From contig DVNW01000024.1 in NCBI GenBank assembly GCA_018714105.1, positions 1-64,000 of the forward strand: 64,000 bases of DNA, given 5' to 3'. Position numbers and translations under genes: made by a program. Below, one piece after another: positions 56,884 through 64,000 of the stretch. The stretch is from Candidatus Faecicola pullistercoris (GTDB lineage Bacteria; Bacillota; Clostridia; Christensenellales; CAG-917). The notes under the pieces are model-generated. The model saw nothing but the letters and a program-made list of their open reading frames with translations, was not told where the DNA came from and did not search any database. How positions within the stretch are numbered: position 1 is the first letter of the stretch; each line of letters starts with the position of its first letter.

Positions 56884-58412
56884 AAAAATCACTGCTGGCG
56901 TTTATTATTACGGTAACCGCATGTACTTTATGCCTGACGGGTTGCGGCAGCAAAGGACCTTACAGACTCGAACTTGACGAAAGCAGGACCTATCAGACGA
57001 TGAGCGGGTGGGGTACGTCCATGGCATGGTGGGCGCAGACCGTACCCGAGGACAGTGCGGCTTCTGCAGAGCTGGCCCGCAAACTTTACAGCGACGAGGG
57101 GATAGGCCTTACGATATTCCGTTACAACGTACCCGCGGGTTCGTGGGATCTCGAACTGTATAACAACGATGCAGACGGCCGGAAAGTTCCCAACGAGCGC
57201 AATACGGATTCGGCCTTTATAGCCGAGCTGTACGACGAAAGCAAAACCGCGGCGCAGAATTTTGCCGACGACAGCAAATATGACTTTGCCGGCTCAGACG
57301 TCAACGCGGTAAAGTTTATGCTTGAATGCATAAACCAGGAAGGTTCCACGGTGGAAAAGGTAATACTGTTTTCCAATTCGCCGCACTATCTGCTTACCGC
57401 TTCCGGGATGACGCACGGAGCCGTCGAGTATCAGAGTAACCTCCCCGCCGAGAATTACGAGGCGTTCAGCGAGTATCTCATCAAATACGTCGAGTATTTC
57501 CGCAGTTTGGGGATACCCGTCTATTCGGTAAGCGCCATCAACGAACCTCAGCACCGCTGGGGCGGCGAAGATAACGCTTCGCAGGAGGGCTGCCATTACG
57601 AACCCGAGGAAGTAGCCGCATTTTATAACGAATTCGACAAACATCTTACGGCCTACAACGAGGCTAACGGCTGCAACGTTAAGATGGACCCCTTCGAAAG
57701 CGGCAATTACGACGTATACAAGGCCAAGGGCAGGGTAATGGAATATATTTACGAGCTCAGCAAATACGACTATTTCGATAAACTCGACTCTTTATCCGTT
57801 CACTCTTACGGTTCGCCCTTGTCTGACGAAGCGCGCAATTCCTTCAGATATATGCTGGAAAAAATTTACGGCGACAAGTTCAGCGTCGACATGAGCGAGA
57901 TATGCCAGATGGAGTGGGGGCTTGACGCTAGCATGGATTCGGGCCTGTGGCTTGCCGAGGTAATATATAAAGATATGCGTTATCTCGAAGCGAGCAGTTG
58001 GAGTTGGTGGCTGGGAGCCAGCGGTTACGACTATAACGACGGTCTCCTCACCTGGATATGGGGCAGTTCGGAAGGCGGCATATCGGCAACAAAGCGCTAC
58101 GACGTGCTGGGGCAGTATTCGGGCTTTATCAAAAGCGGATATACACGTATAGAAAGCGGCATAACGGACGGCAAGGGCAATACTGACGACAACCTTCTTG
58201 TAACCGCCTATAAAGGCGAGGGCAAAACCGTGGTCGTAATAACCAACCTAGGCGACTCTGCGGCGGAAATCGGGCTTCCCTCGGGCTATACGGGCGTAAC
58301 GGCCGTGGTAACCGACTACGAAAAGAGCCGCGCCGAAACTTACAGCGGTTCGGTACCCGACAAAATGTCCCTTACTGCCGGAAGCGTAACCACGCTTGTT
58401 TTTGAAAAATAG
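56880..58412 (+). CDS. GH30-like glycoside hydrolase lipoprotein
   Basis: Lipobox LTGC; TMSGWGTSMAWW, VYSVSAINEPQHRWGG (acid/base), DMSEICQMEWG (nucleophile region). ATG at 56880. Confidence 0.8.
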   Translation: MKKSLLAFIITVTACTLCLTGCGSKGPYRLELDESRTYQTMSGWGTSMAWWAQTVPEDSAASAELARKLYSDEGIGLTIFRYNVPAGSWDLELYNNDADGRKVPNERNTDSAFIAELYDESKTAAQNFADDSKYDFAGSDVNAVKFMLECINQEGSTVEKVILFSNSPHYLLTASGMTHGAVEYQSNLPAENYEAFSEYLIKYVEYFRSLGIPVYSVSAINEPQHRWGGEDNASQEGCHYEPEEVAAFYNEFDKHLTAYNEANGCNVKMDPFESGNYDVYKAKGRVMEYIYELSKYDYFDKLDSLSVHSYGSPLSDEARNSFRYMLEKIYGDKFSVDMSEICQMEWGLDASMDSGLWLAEVIYKDMRYLEASSWSWWLGASGYDYNDGLLTWIWGSSEGGISATKRYDVLGQYSGFIKSGYTRIESGITDGKGNTDDNLLVTAYKGEGKTVVVITNLGDSAAEIGLPSGYTGVTAVVTDYEKSRAETYSGSVPDKMSLTAGSVTTLVFEK

Positions 58413-58652
58413 CAAAGTACGGCCTTTATATAAACAAAAAAGCGGCATAAAGCCGCTTTTTTGTCATAAAATAAATAACCGCAAGTTAAACTTATGCCGC
58501 AAGAAAAGTTGCCCTTAAACAGCGCGCAAAGCCCGTATGCCGCCGCTTACCGGCTGCCGATATCGCACGGCCGAATCTTGTTTCGCACCCGTTCTTCCGC
58601 ACAATCAAATCGTCCGCGCGAAAATAATAGGAAACAGGAGTTTCAAAATTCG

Positions 58653-58681
58653 TTGACAAAGCCCCCGCTTTATGGTATTAT
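58653..58681 (+). promoter_or_regulatory. Promoter of tRNA-Ser, TTGACA-N17-TATTAT
   Basis: Hexamers at 58653-58658 and 58676-58681. Confidence 0.8.
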
Positions 58682-58697
58682 GTGAAAGCATCGGTCT

Positions 58698-58789
58698 GGA
58701 GGAATACCCAAGTGGCTGAAGGGGCTCCCCTGCTAAGGGAGTAGTACGTGAGAAGCGTAGCCCGGGTTCAAATCCCGGTTCCTCCGCCA
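58698..58789 (+). tRNA. tRNA-Ser (anticodon GCT), long variable arm, CCA encoded
   Basis: GGAGGAATACCCAAGTGGCTGAAGGGGCTCCCCTGCTAAGGGAG...CCCGGGTTCAAATCCCGGTTCCTCCGCCA. Confidence 0.97.
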
Positions 58790-58792
58790 AAC

Positions 58793-58833
58793 AAATCCTA
58801 AACCGAACACCTGAGTTCGGTTTAGGATTTTTT
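58793..58833 (+). terminator. Strong terminator after tRNA-Ser
   Basis: Perfect 16-bp stem aaatcctaaaccgaac-acctga-gttcggtttaggattt then T-run. Confidence 0.9.
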
Positions 58834-58903
58834 AATATTTGAATTATATATTTATTTTGATTTTTAGCGCTTTGCGCAGATAAAAACAAAAATATATAGC
58901 CGT

Positions 58904-59566
58904 TTAAACGATTTTTCCGTCCGAAAGGGTAACGACTCTGTCGCAAGCCGCGGCGATATCCTTATCGTGGGTAATAATGATTACGGTAGCGCCCGCAGAA
59001 TTTATTTCTTTAAATAACGAAATTATGTTATTGCTGTTTTCGCTGTCGAGGCTACCCGTGGGCTCGTCTGCCAAAATGAGGTTATGATCGTTCAAAAGCG
59101 CGCGTGCGATAGCTACGCGTTTTTTTTCGCCGCCCGAGAGATGAGCCACTTTACAGTCGAATTTTTTATTGAGTTTAACTTTTTTGATTGCCTGAGCGAC
59201 GGCGCGTTCTCTTTCCGTGCGGGATAATTTTTTGTTAACCGCCGCCAGAAGCAGATTATCTCTTATCGAACATTCCTCTATGAGGTAGTCGTCCTGGAAT
59301 ATCAGACCGATTTTACGCTGACGGAATTTACATTTTTCTATTTCCGTCATAGAGGCCATATCGGCGTTTTCCACTATACAAACGCCTTGATAATTGCTAA
59401 TCAATCCGGCCATTACCATTAAGAGGGTAGATTTACCCGCGCCGGATTTACCGGTAACGGCAATCATTTCCCCGTCTTTGACGGTGAGACATACGTTATC
59501 TAGGGCGAGACATTCGCTTTCTTTACCGCTGTTGTAAGCGACGGTCAGATTCTTAATTTCAATCAT
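58904..59566 (-). CDS. ABC transporter ATP-binding protein (LolD/MacB-like)
   Basis: GKSGAGKSTLLMVMAGLI, HLSGGEKKRVAIARALL, LADEPTGSLDSENS. Confidence 0.93.
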   Translation of the reverse strand: MIEIKNLTVAYNSGKESECLALDNVCLTVKDGEMIAVTGKSGAGKSTLLMVMAGLISNYQGVCIVENADMASMTEIEKCKFRQRKIGLIFQDDYLIEECSIRDNLLLAAVNKKLSRTERERAVAQAIKKVKLNKKFDCKVAHLSGGEKKRVAIARALLNDHNLILADEPTGSLDSENSNNIISLFKEINSAGATVIIITHDKDIAAACDRVVTLSDGKIV

Positions 59567-59951
59567 AGTGTTTTTCCTTTTTGATAAGGTAGATTAAATA
59601 GTTAGTAATGCAAGTGCCTATCAGCGCGTAAACGATTCCCACATAGCTGTCAAGAGGCACTACCAGGTAACTGAGCAATGCAAAAAGAACGTAAGAAACC
59701 GAATATAAAAACCGTTCGTATTTATTTATCCGGCCCTTTTTCATAGCGGTAAAAGCGGTATAATTGTAAAGGGCGTTCCACATGACGAATAAAATATGAA
59801 ATCCGCCGCCGAGGGTAAGATTAACTATAAAATTTTCCCGCGTATACGCTGTAAAGGTAGATAACAGATAGGGTATATCCGTGATAACGTGATGAAGCGC
59901 AATATTGATCAAGGTAAATAAAATAACGGTAAGCAACAGTTTATTTTTCAT
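59559..59951 (-). CDS. Small 4-TM membrane protein in ABC operon
   Basis: Hydrophobic; overlaps both neighbours by 8-11 bp. Confidence 0.7.
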   Translation of the reverse strand: MKNKLLLTVILFTLINIALHHVITDIPYLLSTFTAYTRENFIVNLTLGGGFHILFVMWNALYNYTAFTAMKKGRINKYERFLYSVSYVLFALLSYLVVPLDSYVGIVYALIGTCITNYLIYLIKKEKHYD

Positions 59952-61125
59952 AAGTCACCTCTTCGGCCGAATAAATCTCGGCAAGTTTGGATTTACCGCG
60001 GGCGCGGAAACAAAGGCAAACCGCGGTCAGAGTGAAGGCGGCGTCGAAAGCAAGAGGATAAATTATGAAGCTGCCGTAGGAGAGCAAACCGTAACCGCAT
60101 CCGAAACGAATTATTGCAAATATAACCGAGCACACGGCAAAAAAGGCAACTGACGCGACGGCAACCGACGGCAAAGACACCTTCGTTTTTCTCAGTAAAA
60201 TCAGGGGTGCCGCGACGCAGCAGGCGACGCAGGCCAGTATGAGAACGAGATAGTAAATCTGCCCCGTGTACAGGGCTCCGGACAACAGGGTTATTTTAGT
60301 CAGAGCAAAGGAAAAATAGACCGAGGAAACGGACATCGCATCATAGTTGGTTTTGGGCAATTCGGGGTAACCGCGTTCGGTAAACAGTTCCGTAACGCCG
60401 GCAAACTCGTGGTCGTCAGGACGTGAGACGCCTTCGACGTTCACTATGCGGACGAGAAAACGGTTTTCGTACTCGAGCCCGAGCGCATATTTGACTTCCT
60501 GCGGAAGAATTACCAGGCTGTCCTGCTGTAAATAATAAGAGGAAGGGGAGAAACGGGTATCGGCGGGCAGGGGCACGGACGCTTCGATTTTACCCGCAAC
60601 GGTACAATCTATTTCGAAAGAGTTGTTTTTTTCGTCGTAAACGGTAACGGAAATACTGTCGCCGACTGCGATGTTGTTATGTTTGCTTCCGCCTACAAGC
60701 ACCCGAACTGCCCGGTCGTCGCAGGCAACGTTATTACCTTCGGTTATGTAATTTTCGAGGTAAGAAACCGCGTTGCCGTCGGCAAAATAACAGACGGAGC
60801 TATTTCCGTCCGCAGAAGCGTCGAAGAGGTTGACCGCGTCGTAAGCCCGGAATTTACGGTACTCGTCCGAAATTTCCGAGCAGACGCCGTTCAGAGCGTC
60901 GATATCGTCGCCCGTAGTCAGATAGGAATACGAGCCGAGCAGAGTATAATACGGTGCGTAAGGCGGCAGTTCGGCGTAAAAGCCTTTGCCGTTTTCGGAC
61001 GGATAAAACACAATCGGTTCGCAGTAGTTTTTCATATAAGAATTCCAAAGTCCCGAAAAACACGCAACCGTCGCGATTGCCGTCATGCACAGACTCAAAG
61101 CGGCGATTTTCATCTTTTTACTCAT
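59941..61125 (-). CDS. FtsX/MacB-like permease subunit
   Basis: One N-terminal TM, large extracytoplasmic domain, about 3 C-terminal TM helices; good RBS. Confidence 0.65.
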   Translation of the reverse strand: MSKKMKIAALSLCMTAIATVACFSGLWNSYMKNYCEPIVFYPSENGKGFYAELPPYAPYYTLLGSYSYLTTGDDIDALNGVCSEISDEYRKFRAYDAVNLFDASADGNSSVCYFADGNAVSYLENYITEGNNVACDDRAVRVLVGGSKHNNIAVGDSISVTVYDEKNNSFEIDCTVAGKIEASVPLPADTRFSPSSYYLQQDSLVILPQEVKYALGLEYENRFLVRIVNVEGVSRPDDHEFAGVTELFTERGYPELPKTNYDAMSVSSVYFSFALTKITLLSGALYTGQIYYLVLILACVACCVAAPLILLRKTKVSLPSVAVASVAFFAVCSVIFAIIRFGCGYGLLSYGSFIIYPLAFDAAFTLTAVCLCFRARGKSKLAEIYSAEEVTYEK

Positions 61126-61138
61126 AATCTTTCTCCTT

Positions 61139-62188
61139 TTATGAGGAATAATTCAAATGGCTGTTTTTAACGGCGAACGACAGGGTAAACGAGAGATAAA
61201 ACAGCACGGCAATCGCAATATCGACGGCGGCGGTAATCGTGACGGCAAAAGAATTGAGCGCTCTGTCGCCGGACAGCAGGAAGGCCGTAAAAGCCAAAGC
61301 CGCAGCTGTAATAATCAGCACGGATAAATAGGCGACGCCGCAGAAATAACCTTTGCGCAAGCTTCCTCCGTATAGCGCGAAAACAGTAAAGAGTTTCCGG
61401 TTCTTTTCAACCATGATGCCCGATATTACCGTTATCGCCAAAGCGGCAAGCACGGCCGACATCACCGCCAGCGGCAAAAGAACTCTGTTATTATAAGTTG
61501 CGAATTGCTCTGAATTAATGTACAGCGCGGAAACGCTCACGAACTCGGTATCGTCAAAAAGTTCGAGGCTGTCCGCAGGCGCGTCCGTAATTATAACGTA
61601 ATGGGTTGGATTTTGTATCGCGTCGCTTTCCGCCGACACTATAATGTTAGGTATTTCGGACGCATTAGTCCACAAAAGCGAGAGGTTATTTGACGGATTT
61701 GACTTATAAACATTGATTACAGGAAAATACTCGCCGTCGTTGATTTTTCCCGCAACCTTGTAAATTTGTCCGTCCACAGTCAGATTTTCGCCCACGGAAA
61801 CGTCCATGTTTACGGTAACGCACTGTCCGTCAGCGCCTTTAAACCATCGGCCTTTGTTTACGCCTGCGTCAAGCATGGCGAGGTATCTGCCGTCAAAAAA
61901 CTGCACCGTTACCGGCCTGTCTTCCAACATACAGATAACCGATTTGTATCTGAAAACCGATATGATGTGCTCGTCTTCGAAATCGATTGCGGCGTCCGAG
62001 GCTTTCACGATTATCGCATTGCTTCGGGCAAGTTCGGCATAGCACGACAATTCGCCCGACGAAAGGGCGTATTCGCGCGTCAGCATACTTGCCAGAAAAA
62101 GCACGGCCGCCATTAATACCGTCAGGAAAATATTGCCGAACGGGAATTTTGACAGTAGCAGTTTTACGATGATAGCCGTGTTACGCAT
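61139..62188 (-). CDS. FtsX/MacB-like permease subunit
   Basis: Same layout: N-terminal TM, extracytoplasmic domain, about 3 TM helices including GIMVEKNRKLFTVFALYGGSLRKGYF. Confidence 0.7.
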   Translation of the reverse strand: MRNTAIIVKLLLSKFPFGNIFLTVLMAAVLFLASMLTREYALSSGELSCYAELARSNAIIVKASDAAIDFEDEHIISVFRYKSVICMLEDRPVTVQFFDGRYLAMLDAGVNKGRWFKGADGQCVTVNMDVSVGENLTVDGQIYKVAGKINDGEYFPVINVYKSNPSNNLSLLWTNASEIPNIIVSAESDAIQNPTHYVIITDAPADSLELFDDTEFVSVSALYINSEQFATYNNRVLLPLAVMSAVLAALAITVISGIMVEKNRKLFTVFALYGGSLRKGYFCGVAYLSVLIITAAALAFTAFLLSGDRALNSFAVTITAAVDIAIAVLFYLSFTLSFAVKNSHLNYSS

Positions 62189-63161
62189 AAGACGTCACCG
62201 CCTTTGACTGTCCGATTAACGCGGCAACCGCAACCATCGATATTTCCGCTATCGCCGTAAGCGGGTAATCCGCCAAATAAAACGGACCTATGAAAAACAC
62301 GTTGTCCGACATGCAGAACAGAAGATAAAACAAAGCCGTACCCGTTGCGGACAGGAGCAGCGCGGCTATAAAACAAATACAGGTCATGGGCAAATATCTT
62401 TCCGCGCGGCCGTAACCCAGCAGATAAAGCGTTTTGTAGTAGGTGCGGGATTTTATATTAATCCAATAAACGGCAAACGAAACGACAACTACGGTTAAAG
62501 CAAAAAACGCCACGTTCAATACGATAAAGGATTCTCCTTTAAGCGAGGGTTTACGGGCAGGGGTGCCGATTGTGAGATATCCGTCCGGCCCGTCGGCAGC
62601 GAAAACCGCGTTAAGAGCGTCGCATTCCTCTACGGTCAGCGGACGGTAAAACCTTATCGCGACGCGCTCGACCGAGGTATTTTGCGGCAGGGACGAAACG
62701 TCGATCTGAACGATATCGGTTTCAAGCGTTTTTCCTACCGTCAACGCCTTAGGCATACCCGCAACCGAGTCGCCTTTTTCATACGAATTTTCGGGCGAAA
62801 CCGCTGCGGCATTGCCGAAATCTCTGAATACGGAATTGTGATAATACTCCGGCATCAGATATACGGGGTTTCCGAAGGAGTCTTCGCCGTAATAGGCCAG
62901 CAGAACGAAATCGTCTTTATCGCAGCATTTCAAGGCTGCGTCGTTAATCGCCGGAAGGTCGGCCAGCGTCATATCGTTCTTCACGACGGTATAGCAGAAA
63001 TCGGCCGATTCAAGCGAGCAGTCGTAAGCCAGGTACCTGTAAAAAGTCAGTGTATACTGCAAAAATGCCGTGCCGACTACCATCAGTACCGCCGGCACAA
63101 TCCACATTATATAATTGTTTTTGAAAACGGCGCGTAAACCCGTTTTGAACAAAACATACAT
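62181..63161 (-). CDS. FtsX/MacB-like permease subunit
   Basis: Same layout; INIKSRTYYKTLYLLGYGRAERYLPM before the TM segments; TGATG coupling to the upstream gene. Confidence 0.7.
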   Translation of the reverse strand: MYVLFKTGLRAVFKNNYIMWIVPAVLMVVGTAFLQYTLTFYRYLAYDCSLESADFCYTVVKNDMTLADLPAINDAALKCCDKDDFVLLAYYGEDSFGNPVYLMPEYYHNSVFRDFGNAAAVSPENSYEKGDSVAGMPKALTVGKTLETDIVQIDVSSLPQNTSVERVAIRFYRPLTVEECDALNAVFAADGPDGYLTIGTPARKPSLKGESFIVLNVAFFALTVVVVSFAVYWINIKSRTYYKTLYLLGYGRAERYLPMTCICFIAALLLSATGTALFYLLFCMSDNVFFIGPFYLADYPLTAIAEISMVAVAALIGQSKAVTSYA

Positions 63162-63687
63162 CAGTAATAATTATAGGTAAACAGATGCAGGTGATTTTCT
63201 CTCCCGCCGTAACGGTCGTAACGGTATGAGGTATCGCAATCAAAATATTCGGCGCACATCATTGTCGGTTGTCTGTTGACTGAGGAGTACGAGGCCGTTA
63301 CTTCAATATGAGTTATGTAATTAAAATTTGCGATTTTAATATCATAATTTTGGGCATTACCCTTACTTTCAAAAGCTGTTACGCCCATTAGGTTATTACC
63401 GGAGTAACCTTTATCCGCCCTGACGTCTAATTTTCTGCACAGGAGATAGTTTTTTCGGTATTGAATTTCAAAATTGACCGTATCGAAAGAAACGCCTTCA
63501 TAACGAATATCCAAAGTAAGATTATCCGTAAAATCAGTATCTCCGCTCCAATTATTTGTTCCCGAGGTAACGTCCTGACTGACATTATTTGTATTATTTA
63601 GTACAAATTCAGACGCAAGCGCACCGCTTTTTGCGAAAAAAAGCATGCCAATCAATATTAAAACGGAAATAAAAAAAGTTTTTTCAT
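63161..63687 (-). CDS. Small secreted protein; ATG plus RBS at 63687 is out of frame with the body (frame break in a 7-nt homopolymer)
   Basis: Body ORF 63161-63655; one extra T in the run at 63671-63677 would give MKKLFFISVLILIGMLFFAKSGALASEF, a normal signal peptide. Confidence 0.6.
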
Positions 63688-63736
63688 AATCCCTCCTTAT
63701 GCGTTCGGTTTAAAAACCTCACGCGTTTATACGATA

Positions 63737-63765
63737 ATTATACGACGGTTGTTTTCGGTTGTCAA
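63737..63765 (-). promoter_or_regulatory. Perfect-consensus promoter TTGACA-N17-TATAAT for the ABC operon
   Basis: Reverse complement hexamers at 63760-63765 and 63737-63742. Confidence 0.8.
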
Positions 63766-63950
63766 TATATTAAAAATGTTCGTATTTGCCAGCGGCAAAT
63801 GTTCGGTAAGCGTCTGACTGATACAAGACGTTATCCGATTGCCCCATACGGATCACAGCACAGATACCCGGGCCGAAGAGTTTTACGCGAACGCCGGCTA
63901 AAACACCGTAATCAAATTGTTTTTTAATTGATACTGCATTGCAAAGCAAA

Positions 63951-63976
63951 AAAACCGCGGCTGAAGCCGCGGTTTT
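63951..63976. terminator. Terminator-like hairpin
   Basis: aaaaccgcggc-tgaa-gccgcggtttt. Confidence 0.65.
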
Positions 63977-64000
63977 CAATATGGTTCGATGCGTATCAGG

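Noticed and set aside
58605-58946. 113-aa minus ORF containing EPGFEPGLRFSRTTPLAGEPLQPLG
   Set aside because: This is the well-known spurious translation of a tRNA gene (tRNA-Ser 58698-58789) and its terminator.
63770-63979. 69-aa minus ORF MKTAASAAVFLLCNAVSIKKQ...
   Set aside because: Its start lies inside a terminator-like hairpin, no RBS is visible, and it ends against the operon promoter; not supported as a gene.
1-64000. CRISPR arrays, IS elements, prophage or integron signatures
   Set aside because: No regularly spaced direct repeats, transposase, integrase or phage structural genes were seen.

Overview
The window reads as chromosomal DNA from an endospore-forming Firmicute/Clostridia-type bacterium. 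SpoIIR, SleB, YpeB and a CwlD-like amidase are present. I found no rRNA, CRISPR array, IS element or prophage. Recognisable blocks: partial glutaminyl-tRNA synthetase; a three-gene zinc-ribbon/membrane cluster sharing a short motif; class I fumarase; walJ-like MBL, tandem CPBP proteases, rlmH, M14 peptidase, tadA; a reduced GlmU-like gene, pth and mfd; a PrsA/SurA-like lipoprotein; spoIIR-sleB-ypeB-trxB; a degenerate phosphohexomutase; xpt plus a BMP-type nucleoside ABC transporter; M1 peptidase; a PRC-barrel-like protein; a long non-coding interval with clustered DnaA boxes; cwlD-like amidase, PepV-like peptidase, RadC, gltX, tRNA-Gln; two Ig/Fn3-like surface proteins; XRE-cupin regulator; TypA; esterase, cupin and two GPH symporters; a YwaF-like/PhlG-like fusion; Wzz-like protein, COG2426, nagB, a GlmU acetyltransferase-only gene, glmM and a CapD-type epimerase; GH30-like hydrolase; tRNA-Ser; and a minus-strand ABC operon with three FtsX/MacB-like permeases and a small secreted protein whose signal peptide is out of frame at a homopolymer. 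The candidates I would follow first are the DnaA-box cluster (31.6-31.75 kb), the two split or reduced GlmU genes, the 59-63.7 kb ABC operon, the membrane-PhlG-like fusion (47.1 kb), and the three-gene motif cluster (1.6-4.6 kb). All family calls come from reading the translations; no database search was run.
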